Of a stretch of DNA of 64,000 nucleotides, positions 46,162 to 57,940 are shown one piece after another (positions within the stretch are counted from its first letter, which is position 1; each line of letters opens with the position of its first letter). The notes under the pieces are model-generated. The model made no database searches. It saw only the letters and a list, made by a program, of their open reading frames with translations, and was not told the origin of the DNA. Origin of the DNA: Dendrobium chrysotoxum (taxonomy: Eukaryota > Streptophyta > Magnoliopsida > Asparagales > Orchidaceae); contig CM034307.1 in the NCBI GenBank assembly GCA_019925795.1, forward strand, positions 36,357,201 to 36,421,200, in the 5' to 3' direction. The position numbers and the translations under genes are program-made.

Positions 46162-48269
46162 CTAAAGAAAAAATTTTGTTCGTTGGAGAAAAAATTTATT
46201 TGCTGGAGAAATTTTGAAGTTCATCGGAGTTGAAGTTCGTCGGATAAATTTGATTTCACGCAAGAAAATTTGTTAGCCAGACAAAAAAAATAGAGAAAAT
46301 TTTTATTCGCAAAAAATTTGAAGTTCGTCGGGAAAAAAAATTTTACTGCCAAACGTTTAAATAGGCAACTAGTTGTTCGGAATTTAAAATATAAAAAAAA
46401 TCATCTCCTTTTTTTCTCATTTGCCTGTAATTGATAGGCTAAGTCAGCGACCAGTCGCCCGTGTAACGAGCGAGTATGCCTATTTTTAAAATTCTTTTTT
46501 GTCCTTTTTCTTTTAATTTTTTTATTTATAATATTGAGTTTAAAACTTTGTCCTCAGCAGCAAGCAAAAAAAGAGAGAGTTGGGAGCTGAAGCCATGGAG
46601 GAAATAAGGGAAGGAGGAGGAAGGATGGAGAGTAGGGTTTGAACATAACAAATTCATATTTTTATGTTTTCCTTCAAAAAGTGAGTTTGATTTTGCGTTG
46701 GTAGGCTTCTAGGTATGAATGAGGGAAATTTTTTTTAGGTGACAACGTAATGGTATGAATTAGTTAATAGTCTATAGAAACATTATATGATATTTATCAG
46801 ATAAAGATTACTAAGGCTGAGAAAGAAAATAATCTAATACCCATAATTGACAAGCTTAGCTCATTTAAATGAATTTACACTCAGCAGCAATATTTATTTT
46901 CATGTAAACCTTCATGTTAATTATTTATGATTAAACTTTTTACACATTTAATTAAGAAAATATTTAAAGCATACTCCACTAAGCTAGTTAATAATTCTCA
47001 TATTAGTTATATGATCATCATAGCACTTTCTATTATTTTCTTGCATGTTTAAACTTTATATAAGAATTGTTTATCCCACTAAGCATTGAGCTCATCAGAT
47101 ATTATAATTGTATATTCATGAAAAGAAAAGAAGCAGGTGGGTAGCAGACAGGTGACCCAATTTATCTTACACCCTAGCATTCTAGATGAACAGTTTTAGA
47201 TGTACTATAGAAAAAGATGTGTATATATAGCGATGATCGATAAAGAGTAACTTTTCATTAATTCAATTCTAATTAATAAAATCCGGATGGGTGTTGATGA
47301 GGAATATATCTAACTAGATTGTCTATCTTTGTTACGTCTCATGGTTGATTAAAGCGAGCCAAAATAGGCCTTGACATTCAACATCTATAAACTGCTACCC
47401 ATGTTGATCAAGTGAACTTCACCTCAGGGTTCTCAATGAATCAGGGAGACAATAGAAAATGTTACTAACAACATCCAATTAAAAGAAACATATTTTATGA
47501 ATTGAGTTTGCATGCAAATTACTATGCCTTCTATTACGCTATCTCGATTAGCAAGCATATTGTTGGATTATGCCTATCCATATGAAATACACCCAAATAG
47601 GGCTTCGTAACTACCCGGTTATCTCACAAATGAAATAGTAAAAAAATAATTGGTTACACCTCAAAAAATAATGTGGCAATTTATGCGAGTAGCAAATGTG
47701 ACCCTTATAAGTGTCTAGGGATGTTGAAGCAGAGAGAATGCATGAAATGACCTCATCGCTACAACGGTAAAAAGAGTGAAGTGCTAATGACTCATTATAG
47801 GGTATCATTTGTAATATGCGTCAACTTTCCTAAAGTTTTTTAAACATATAACCTAAGTCAGGTTAGGATTATTCAAAAATAAGTATATGGGTTGTAGATG
47901 GATTTCCTTAATTTTTTCTCCTACGTGCTGCTGTAAACAAGTTTGCTTTTTGGATTTGATCATTCCTTCATAGAACAACAACTAGCTTGTTTTTTGCCAG
48001 CAAGGAACATCAGCATCAGCTGGACAACAATGGCAGCAGCAAGGCAATCAACAGCATAGGCCTTCGAGAAACAAAAAGCATTACGATAGATCAGATCGAT
48101 CAGCGATGCAGCTACAGTGCCCAGCAATTGCTTCCCTTTGGTTTCTTGCTACATAAACTGTAACTATGATGGATGGTTGAGTTCGACAGCGAAAAACAAA
48201 AGGAAGTAAAAAGGACTCGTGAATTGAATTTACTACATAATTCAAACCTTTAGAAGGATGCACTTACAG

Positions 48270-48700
48270 CCTGGATATGATTTAACCCACTCCTAAATAA
48301 ACTTACAAAATTAGGAATACCTATCTACAAAAACAAGCAAGATAAACGTAAATTAAAAGATAATTTGAAATTATCCTATTCCTGAATTGAAAATTCAATT
48401 CCTTACTCCGAATTAATCTAAATTTTAATTTGCAGTCCAACTTTCAAGGTCTTAATCTTCATCTTTTGATATTTGATTACCAATCTAAACGCGCCTATAG
48501 GCTACAAGGAACATCCTCTTTGATCTTACCGTTGTGAACGGAGAATTACCATAGCTGGCAATTTCAATTAAAAGATCGAACCATCAAAACTCCAGTGAAA
48601 ATGATTCCTTCAATCTTTCCACGATTTGATACTTAAATCGTGATCATAGATGATATAATTGATCAACTACTAAAACTAATTGTCAGATCATAAGCCCCGC
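48270..48700. repeat. Dispersed repeat, copy 1 (probable LTR relic)
   Basis: It shares several blocks in the same order with 54690-55190: AACTTACAA, the AATTTTAATTWG segment, the CTTCMARGxCTTAATCT block, GAxACATCxTCTTT and ATCATAGATGAT then TTGATCAWCTACTA. The arrangement resembles a diverged LTR pair or two solo LTRs. The class is not determined. Confidence 0.45.
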
Positions 48701-49149
48701 TTTAAGAGGAATTCATCTTTGTGAAATAATAACTTCATTTAAGGTAAAACTAGCTTTTCATACTCCTAACTATACCATTTTGTTGCATTTGGTAACTAAT
48801 CTTTTGGGAAATTTCTTTGAATTTTTAAAAACTTCTATTAAAAACTTGAATTTTTACAGTTTTCATAAAAATAACTTAGATAATTTCATCTTTAAGAGCC
48901 TCTTACAAATGCTCAAAGTCATACATTGGGTGTACTATTTGATTTAACTTATATCTACAATAATTTCTCCTTTTTAAAACTTGCCGAAATTGATGAAGCA
49001 TTGATTTCTTTTTATCATTTTCTTACTTGAATTGACAAGAGAGTAATCTTTCAAACTCCTTCCTCAATAATTAAGACTTCGCCACTTCTAGCAGCTTTTG
49101 CTCCATTAATGTCTTGCTCCTATATCAGTTATTGCATATGCACATCACC

Positions 49150-49520
49150 TTCCTTTCCCAAGGTAGAGAATATGATTTTTTTTTTTCTTTCTTTCTTAAC
49201 AAGCAAAACGCCAAAAGGAAATTATAGCTTCCAATGATAAGTTTACATGTTTTCCATGTTGTTACCATGTCTACCATAGACACGTCAGTTTTCTCTCCCA
49301 GCATAAAGGTTTTTCCTTCAATTATGAGCAAATACTAATAAGGTCATTAATGCAACCCAGCATACCTAAAATGAAGGTATGAGCCATTGAAGGTGACTTG
49401 AAAGATGTCAAGTGGAATCACCTCATATATCATCTCATAGAAGTAATTTTTGTTTATTACAAACTTCAAGTGACATTGGTGATCAGTCATCATCTTTGGC
49501 CCCTTTTAAGTTGAATAGAA
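49150..49520 (-). pseudogene. Ty3/gypsy protease-region relic
   Basis: On the minus strand FVINKNYFYEMIYEVIPLDI and FQVTFNGSYLHFR (about 49520-49390) resemble the plant gypsy protease block EVIPLDIxxVILGxPYLxxR. Next comes LIIEGKTFMLGEKTD, like the KYxLxKxGxxFxxxAHK segment that follows it. Frameshifts are present. The surrounding 1-kb stretches on both sides of the LINE at 50594 may belong to the same element. Confidence 0.45.
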
Positions 49521-50593
49521 AGGAAATGGCTTGGGAAGAGCTATGGCATCCAACCTAATTTTTGCATCAAATTGGCAAAAATGTTCTTCTTGATACAGAT
49601 GGTGATGACGGCAATGATTGCCTCTTGTTTGACTTATAATCTAAGGGTGAATAACTCATCTCATGTGTCCATGTTGGAGGATGACACAACCACTATACCC
49701 TTCAGCATTGCCATTATAGATAGAGATGGTTCTACCTTTTTCACTGAAATACTTTGTTGTCCACCAAAGGAACAGTTATTTTTTCTTGTCTTTCTTTGAC
49801 TTTTTAGGGCAGAATTCAGAATGTAGCTTCCAAAATTTTTATTTTGTGTGGCATGGTATTGACAATGATTTTTGAATTTACTAGAAGCATTAGTTTTCTA
49901 AGAGGAATTCCATCACTAGTCATTTTCTTTCTTCTTCCTTTTGGAGAAAGAATATACCTCTTCGAATGATTCTCAAGTTTCTCCTAATTGCATTGGCTTT
50001 GGTGCACTGTGGCATCACCGTCATATTGGCATGGCTAGGATAACAATCGAGAAGAGGCAGGGTTCATTTGTAATTTGAAAATAAAATGTGGACCATTCTT
50101 GCACATATTGTCCCGGAGTTATCCTAAACTACGCCACTTCCTCTGCATAACCCATCATGTAGAACTCTAGGTATCAACTACATGAACATTCCCCAAATAA
50201 CCTCTTGACAGTCATTCATCTTCAATGCGCATTCCACCAAGCCAATGCAATAAAGTCTAAACTTCAATAAGGTAGAGTCTCTAACTAGTCAATCAATGCA
50301 TCCAATTTTCATAATCAATAATATCATCATACATAGAAATCTCCCCTGTAGCCTTTACTTTGAATAGTTACCTTCATCACTTTGAATAGTTATATGTCCT
50401 CTTCTACATCCTTTCTGTCCATGTTTGCATTTGACATGCAAGGAATATGACTTGGCCCACTAGTTCGTTGGTGGTTGTTAGCTTCCTCATCCATTGCATC
50501 ATGATGATTATCAACTCGATCAATCTAGCCACCTAGATTTTGAGTAGAATTGTTATCATCCATTTATTGCCTTTCTTTGTTTTCATATTTTCT

Positions 50594-51438
50594 AGACATT
50601 TGCAAGAGGATGTACCTTGGTGTATGCTTTTTGCTGATGATATTCTTCTTGTTGATAAGACTAGAGAGGGAGTTGAAGGTAAACTAGAATTGTGGAGGTC
50701 AACCTTAGAGTCTAAAGGTTTTCGCTTGAGTAGATCTAAAACGGAATATATGGAGTGTAATTTTAGTAATAATAGACCTAGTGAGGGCATTGTGACTTTG
50801 GCCGATCAAGTCATTAATAAGAGTACACGTTTTAGATATCTTGGATCTATTGTTCAGAGTGATGGTGATATAGATGGGGATATTATCAGCAGAATCCATG
50901 TTGGATGGTTGAAGTGGAGGAATGCATCGGGCTTATTGTGTGATAGAAAAGTACCCCTCAAACTTAAGGGAAAATTCTATAAGATGGTGGTGAGACCTGC
51001 AATGCTTTATGGTGCTGAATGTTGGCCATTAAAAGAGAAGCATAATTCTAAGTTAAGTGTTGCAGAGATGAGGATGCTCAGGTGGATGAGTGGCTTTACC
51101 CTTAGAGATAGGATACGAAATGAGCATATTCGTGAAAAGGTTGGAGTAGCTCCAGTAGAAGATAAGATTAGAGAGAGTCGCCTTAGATGGTTTGGTCACG
51201 TAAAACGGCGGCCTCCGATGACCCGGTTAGGAAAGTAGAGGTTTTAGATTTGACTTATGTTAAGAAAGGTAGAGGTAGACCTAAAAAGACTTGGTTAGAA
51301 AATATTAGAAATGATCTTTCTTTATTAGATTTAAACGAGAATTTGACTTTTAATAGGACACAATGGAGAAAAAGGATTCATGTAGCCGACCCCACGTAGT
51401 GGGATAAAGGCTTGATGTTGTTGTTGTTGTTGTTGTTG
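50594..51438 (+). mobile_element. 5'-truncated RTE LINE with a perfect 18-bp target duplication
   Basis: The target duplication TTTGTTTTCATATTTTCT lies at 50576-50593 and 51439-51456 with no mismatch. The element carries the second half of the reverse transcriptase. This includes the FADD catalytic motif (CMLFADDILLVDKTREGVEG), FRLSRSKTEYMECNFS, GAECWPLKEKHNSKLSVAEM, LRWFGHVKRRP, then after a one-base frame change KKGRGRPKKTWLENIRNDL and WRKRIHVADPT. It ends in (TTG)n. An open frame of 232 codons (50540-51238) survives, so this is the youngest-looking LINE copy here. Confidence 0.95.
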
Positions 51439-52046
51439 TTTGTTTTCATATTTTCTCTTTACGGGCTTTCAATGTGATTCCAAGATAAAAAGTGGTTCTC
51501 CCTCATCTTTATATCTTCATTTTATATGTATCATTCACCAAGAAATACACTCTAATATAAACTTGATCAAAAGCTATCCTCTTAAATGTATGATCCAAGT
51601 CAACAATTAGGACATTATCAACAGGCAAAGAGGCTAGTATATTTTTTTCCTAGAACTCTCGAATGATCTAAAAGTAAGTTAGATATACTAAGATCAAGTA
51701 TATCCATTGTAAACAGTTTTCCTTCATTGTTTTCCTTTTCTACTTGTTGTAGACAACAAGTTTGCATAATGGATTTGACCTTCCCTGCATTAGAGCAATT
51801 TCCACACTGTTTTGACAAAAGGAAACTGCAAGATAATATTGGTAGCAACAATGCAAATCACAATTTAGGGATTCAACAAACAAAGAGCAACACGTTAATG
51901 ATAATAGCAGGTGACATTACCTAAACAACCATAATAATCGAGAAATACTTTCCTCCAACTATGGCTACCCAAAGCACTTCATTTACGAACATCTCACAAT
52001 CGGCTCAAAAAGAAGCTAGCGTTCGATCCGTTTGTTGAGCGGTGTA

Positions 52047-52473
52047 TAACAACAACAACAAGCCTTTATCCCACTATGTGGGGTCGGCTACATAAATCCT
52101 TTTTCTTCATTGTGTCCTGTAAGAGTCAAATTATCATCTAAATCTAATAAAGAAAGGTCATTTATAATATTTTCTAACCAAGTCTTTTTAGGTCTACCTC
52201 TACCTTTCTTAACAAAGTCAAATCTAATACACCTACTTTCCTAATCGAGTCAATGGAAGGCCACCATTTTATGTGAGCAAACCATCTATGGCGACTCTCT
52301 ATAATCTTATCTTCCATTGAAGCTACTCCAACCTTTTCATGTATATGCTCATTTTATATCATGTCTCTAAGAGTAAAGCCACTCATCCACCTGAGCATCC
52401 TCATCTCTGCAACACTTAACTTAATATTATGCTTCACTTTTAATGGCCAACATTCTACTCCAACCTTTTCATG
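52047..52473 (-). mobile_element. RTE LINE 3' end with target duplication and 5' filler
   Basis: A (CAA)n tail at 52047 and the 3' coding end are seen on the minus strand. It is flanked by TTTGTTGAGCGGTGTA (52031-52046) and TTTGTTGAGCGGCGTA (52474-52489), a 16-bp duplication with one change. The last 19 bp before the right duplication, CTACTCCAACCTTTTCATG (52455-52473), duplicate the element's own 52323-52341 in the same orientation. Confidence 0.9.
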
Positions 52474-53052
52474 TTTGTTGAGCGGCGTAATATTGAAAAA
52501 TTATTTTAGGCATGTTTTCTTAACAAGCGAACAAATAGAGCCATAATGAGAGATTTTTAAAATTATTAATCGGTTAGTACATAAGTCGAATAATTCTATC
52601 ATATTCGACTTGTTAATTATTAATTTATATTCATTTATTCAAAATAAAGTAGTGTTCAGCTCCAATTTTAACAAGCTAAACAAGAACATAATGTTGAATT
52701 TGAACAGGAATATAGTATTCACGAGTAATTTCAAACACGTGCTAACATAAATACACGAAAATTCAAACCATTTGAACATGAACCCCTACCTTAAACTTGC
52801 TGTTATAGGAACCATAGTCGAGATGGGTTATAAAATTCCACATAGGGGTTGTTTGGCTGCCTGAAAAAGGAATGCAGTGTAAAATGAATACTTTGAAGTT
52901 GTTTGAATGAGTGTAAAAAGAATGCATGACTTTACTTTTTTTTGTTTGAAGTGAATGCAATATAAAGTGTAAAAGATTGTGCTCGGGGAGGTCGGCTGTG
53001 GCGACGGTAGGTGGCAACGGCGGCCGGTGGCGGGGGAGGTAGGAGATGGGTA

Positions 53053-53451
53053 GGGGTGCAAACAAGTCGAGTTGAGCTCGAGTTAGTCCTAACTCGAGCT
53101 CGACTCGCGAGCCCAAATCTCGAGCTCAAACTTGAGCTCGAACTCAAATCGAGCTCAAAAGGAAAGATCGAGCTCGGCTTGTGCCACTGAAAATGATCTC
53201 GCGAGCCTTCCGTGGTCCGCCAATCTGCTTTCCGTATTTGTGATTCGCACGCGCAGATGCACAACACGATTCGCCTTTCGCAAGTTCGCATGCACAGACG
53301 CCTTCCACGCTTCGCCAGTGCTTCGCCTTCTCAAGTTTAATCAAGCCACTCAACGAGTAATCAAGCTGAGCCTCATCTAGATCAAACTCGAGCTTGATAA
53401 CTCCAATGAGCTCGAGCTCAAAACTCGATAAGATCGGCTCACTTACACCCC
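53053..53451. mobile_element. GGGGTGYAA-type MITE, 399 bp, CTCGAGCTC-rich
   Basis: The ends GGGGTGCAAACAAGTCGAG and GGGGTGTAAGTGAGCCGA (reverse complement of the right end) are inverted repeats. Both arms are dense in GAGCTCGAG words. The middle part (about 53180-53340) is a GC-rich insert with CTTCGCC and CGCATGCACAGACGC-type sequence. The style matches the element at 57941. It is inserted in the left half of composite B. Confidence 0.65.
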
Positions 53452-53581
53452 AGTGATAGTAGGTTGTGGCGGCGGCCGGTGGTGGGCTGCGACGGTGGTC
53501 GCCAGTGAAGGCAGACGACGGGCGGTGGTGAGCAACGACAGCAGCGGAGGCGGTGGTCAGTGGTCGTCGGCAGTGCTCAAG

Positions 53582-54454
53582 CAATAATGCACCGTTACTT
53601 CTCAAAGAGACGTGCAGTGTCCGACACGACACAGTCCAACACGCCTCCGACACGTGTCAGACAAGCCGAAAATGTGTCCGATTAAAAAAAATATTAAATA
53701 CAAATTAGACATGCGTGTCCAACACACGTGTCTTAAATATTTTATGGAATTTTTTTAAATATATTTCTTGTATTTAAAATTTTTATTTATTTCAAACATA
53801 AAAACTAAATTTCTTATTTTATATCAACAACACAAAATCAATCACCCGCACTCAATACCCCATTCATCGAATATTCTCATTTTTATTTCTCTTTGGTGGG
53901 TCGGGACTTTGATTTCTAAACAATGTTCGATGTCATTTCAACATCGAAGTCTAACGTCGTTAAAACATCGACATTTCAAAAACATCTCAACATCAAAATC
54001 TGACACTGTCTTAACATTGATGCTCAATACTAACAATTTTTACACCCACAACTTGAGTCGTCTTAACATTGACAACCAACACCCTCTCAACATCTACGAC
54101 AAACGACCTCTTGACATCAACACCTGATACTTACCCCATAACATTGATGCTCAACTCTCGACAGCATTGTCGTCTCCTCTCGATTCCTCCCAATGCCTGA
54201 TACACAACATCGACGCCCGACTCTCGACATTCTAATATTAATCATTTTAAGCACAAATTCTAGTTAAATGACTTATTATTTCTAAATTATTTTTAATATT
54301 ATACTTATTCAATTTTTATACACAATTTTTAAAATAAAAAAATTATAATACTGTATACAACTCGTGCCCATATCCTATATTTTAAATAATTGATGTGTCA
54401 TGTGTCTATGTCGTGTCATATCCGTGTCACCGTATTCGTGTTTGTGCATCATAG
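53582..54454. mobile_element. Non-autonomous hAT-like element, 873 bp
   Basis: A perfect 8-bp duplication TGCTCAAG lies at 53574-53581 and 54455-54462. The ends CAATAATGCACC and CTATGATGCACA (reverse complement of the right end) are inverted repeats. It is full-length homologous to the 872-bp element at 31532-32403, with the same internal CATCGACG-type repeats and the same CTCTCGACAGCATTGTCGTC block. No transposase is encoded. A 9-bp reading of the duplication (GTGCTCAAG) is also possible. Confidence 0.75.
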
Positions 54455-54689
54455 TGCTCAAGCAAGCTTTGGAATAGTGTAATTGGTTCTCGCTCAAATT
54501 GGGCGAGAAGAGTTTACCTCAAAACTGAACTAGAATGGAATATATTGCACACTTTACCACGGATTTACTTTTCATCCAACCAAATACCAAACTTCTAAAA
54601 ACCCCTGCATTTACTTTACACTCACTTTACTTCCAACCATACAGCCCCTGAGAGAAAAGGGACAAGAAGTGGAAGGTTCTTTCAAAGAA

Positions 54690-55190
54690 ATTTTTTTATC
54701 AAATTTTTATAAACTTACAAGTCTTTAAATAGACAATTATAAAAAGAATAAGATTTAATCAACTCCTAACCAAACTCCACAAAAAGAGGAAAATCTAAAT
54801 CTAAATAATAACAAACTAGGTAGGTTCAAACTATAAGACAATTCCAACAAAATCCTAAAAAAACAACAAAGTTAAATAATTCAAATTCATCATTATCCTA
54901 TTATAATTTGAATTTTAATTAGACAATCTAGCTTCCAGAGCCTTAATCTCTATATTATGATGTATGATAGATACAATCATGTTTATGGACTCCATGAGAC
55001 ATCATCTTTATTCTCAATAGTGTGCTCTAAGAATCAACATTATCATCAGTCTCATCAAGAAATTATATCGTCAAAAATTAAATAACACAACCACATTGAT
55101 CTTTCAATGATCTAATGTTCAAATCATCATCATAGATGATTTGATTGATCATCTACTAGATATAATCCCTACATCACCTCAGTAGGATTA
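54690..55190. repeat. Dispersed repeat, copy 2 (probable LTR relic)
   Basis: The partner of 48270-48700, with matching blocks in the same order and orientation. The best part is ATCATCATAGATGATTTG followed by ATTGATCATCTACTAGA near 55120-55160. No coding sequence is seen. Confidence 0.45.
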
Positions 55191-55739
55191 GAGTAAAAGA
55201 TATTATCATCAATCAACTACTATAAAGAAAATCATTGTGCTATGAGAAAATTTAATAAAACAATCAATTTGAAAAAGAAGGTTGATTAACCAAGCAGCAA
55301 ACCAGAAAAGCAAAGAAAAAGAAATTTCATCATAACCAAACTCCAAGTTACCAAGGGGTAGCTCAACAGACCACCTCATAAAACAAACTCCATAGACGGA
55401 CAATCACCTCAATTTAGATGGCAAAAACACCCAAGGAATGCATTATGCAAAACTATAACAAGGATGGGTAATATAGCAGGATTGTCACAGGGACAAGTAC
55501 AATATTGCGGGATTTAATTTCCCAAGTGAAGGCTATAGATGAATGAGGTACAGAGAAGAAAACAAAATAGCCTAAGGAGAAACATATCTAGCCAAGTAAG
55601 AGAGAGAAGTAAGCATATAATAAAAAGCAAGAGAATCTTTACAAATTCAATTAACTATTTAATAATTTAATTAACCAATAATTATAGAAATAGAATTGTA
55701 AGATAAAACCAAACAAATCTAAGTTGAAATATCATAAAC

Positions 55740-55742
<3 letters not shown>

Positions 55743-55806
<64 letters not shown>
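55743..55806. repeat. Compound (TA)n(CA)n microsatellite
   Basis: A TA run of about 48 bp passes directly into an AC run of about 16 bp. Confidence 0.95.
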
Positions 55807-55807
<1 letters not shown>

Positions 55808-56620
55808 TATATGCACGCCCATGTGTTTTGGGGAAGAAATTGCAAGATACCATAATATGTTGATGGTTTCTTTGTACTAATAAAACCAACAACACAAGAT
55901 AACTTAGTCTCATTAATCTGCTCGAGCAGATCTCCAACTTAGGCTTAGGAATAGTTTTAAAGACGTCAGATTTAGGTTCAACAAGAAGTATGATTACTAA
56001 TGAATGACATGATCATCATCAAGTTTATCTGCAAAACCTAAATCATCACAATAACAATCATGATAAATCAACTCACACAAAGTTCAAATTTTTAACTAGT
56101 GAAGGTGACATATGCCTAAACATTGGAATTGATATAGATTTCCAAATCTTTAGTGTTTGTGAGATTGGAATGTAATAAGATATATTATCATGATAAGATT
56201 ATTTTGGACTAGAATGTATAGAATAATCACAAAATTAATCATCCTAAAACATATTATGAGATATCCATATTCTTCATAAGCACCTGATCATCAAAGTATC
56301 ATGACACCAATCAGATGCATCAATACTATTATGTATTGCAGAAAATTTATAATATCTATAAAATTGTTGAATAAAATGGTTGTAATATGATTTCTAAATA
56401 GCTTAATCTAGGATCTTTAATCAATATTTTTACCATACACCAGATGACATTCTTATATGGATACCACTTAATGTAATAAAAGATGTCAAAAGCTTATAAT
56501 TCACCCTTGCCTAAATTATGTCCATGATAATGCATGAAACTAGATGCTTATGATCTTGATGAAATATTTTGATAAATTCATTATAACGATTATAAAGTGA
56601 ATAAAAAGAATTTTGTACTT

Positions 56621-56850
56621 ATAAAATGTCGGCCTTCCGATGACCCGGTTAAGAGAGTAGATGTATTAGATCCGGCCTACGTTAAAAAAAGTAGAGGGGG
56701 ACCTAGAAAACTTTGTTAGAAAGTATTAGAAATGACCTTTTTTATTATAATTAATAAGAATTTAACTCTTAATGGGATACAATAAAGAAAAAGGATTCAT
56801 GCAGCCGACCTCACACAGTGAGATAAAGGCTTGGTGTTGTTTTTGTTGTA
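56621..56850 (+). mobile_element. RTE LINE 3' end, short and diverged
   Basis: It starts at the CGGCCTTCCGATGACCCGG block (the P..DDPVRK codons) and runs through RGRPKK- and WRKRIHAADLT-like codons to TAAAGGCTTGGTG and a degenerate TTG tail. No convincing target duplication was seen. Confidence 0.85.
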
Positions 56851-57090
56851 TGATATGTCTTATGAGAATAATTTATGGATCTTACACATCAAGTCTCTTA
56901 AATTTATTTGTGTTAGTAATATATGGAATAAAATCAAAAGGCTTCTGACTGATCTTCCTTTTCATAAATGCTTGAACTAATATTTCAACTTTCGAATGTT
57001 TTTTTAGCTAATAATTTCTTATTAGTTGAATATAAAATTAATGCAATCTAAAAGTTTATATATCGTGTTCCTTAATGAATATGTATAAAA

Positions 57091-57590
57091 NNNNNNNNNN
57101 NNNNNNNNNNNNNNNNNNNNNNNNNNNNNNNNNNNNNNNNNNNNNNNNNNNNNNNNNNNNNNNNNNNNNNNNNNNNNNNNNNNNNNNNNNNNNNNNNNNN
57201 NNNNNNNNNNNNNNNNNNNNNNNNNNNNNNNNNNNNNNNNNNNNNNNNNNNNNNNNNNNNNNNNNNNNNNNNNNNNNNNNNNNNNNNNNNNNNNNNNNNN
57301 NNNNNNNNNNNNNNNNNNNNNNNNNNNNNNNNNNNNNNNNNNNNNNNNNNNNNNNNNNNNNNNNNNNNNNNNNNNNNNNNNNNNNNNNNNNNNNNNNNNN
57401 NNNNNNNNNNNNNNNNNNNNNNNNNNNNNNNNNNNNNNNNNNNNNNNNNNNNNNNNNNNNNNNNNNNNNNNNNNNNNNNNNNNNNNNNNNNNNNNNNNNN
57501 NNNNNNNNNNNNNNNNNNNNNNNNNNNNNNNNNNNNNNNNNNNNNNNNNNNNNNNNNNNNNNNNNNNNNNNNNNNNNNNNNNNNNNNNNN
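57091..57590. other. Assembly gap of exactly 500 N
   Basis: The round number suggests a placeholder of unknown true length. It is bordered on the right by a long TA repeat, a likely cause of the break. Confidence 0.99.

Positions 57591-57591
<1 letters not shown>

Positions 57592-57672
<81 letters not shown>
57592..57672. repeat. (TA)n microsatellite at the gap edge
   Basis: An uninterrupted TA run of about 80 bp directly after the N gap. Its real length may extend into the gap. Confidence 0.95.
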
Positions 57673-57676
<4 letters not shown>

Positions 57677-57940
57677 TATTTAGTGACCAAGCTCCACAGC
57701 GCTCCGACCTAGCATCACAACATCGTATATTGAATCCAAATATATTATAGAACATAGATGTAAATCCTACGATGATGATTTTTAGTACCGATGTGCTCTT
57801 AATCAACACTGTAGTATCATAAATCTTAGTGTTGTAATTGTAATGCCCAAAATTAAATTTGAATAATTGTCTATTTATTATTTTAAAATTTTCTTAGAGC
57901 TTTTATAAATCATCAATATAAACAATAACCAACGAAATTA

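Larger units (their letters stand above)
52845..54648. mobile_element. Nested transposon composite B (outer element with two elements inside)
   Basis: The ends GGGGTTGTTTGGCTGCCTG and GGGGCTGTATGGTTGGAAG (reverse complement of the right end) are inverted repeats. Subterminal GCAGTGTAAAATGAA and ACTTTACACTCACTTTA-type words occur at both ends. Inside lie a 399-bp element (53053-53451) and an 873-bp element (53582-54454). Removing them leaves about 520 bp with a core rich in GGCGGCGG. The flanking trinucleotides differ (ATA and TGA), so the superfamily (PIF/Harbinger-like or hAT-like) is not settled. Confidence 0.6.

Noticed and set aside
53144..53653. Minus-strand open frame of 169 codons, and others in 52763-53291
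   Set aside because: They cross the borders of three nested MITEs. GC-rich element cores give long frames by chance.
57022..57809. Long open frames across the gap and TA repeat
   Set aside because: They consist of Ns and an Ile-Tyr repeat from (TA)n, not protein sequence.
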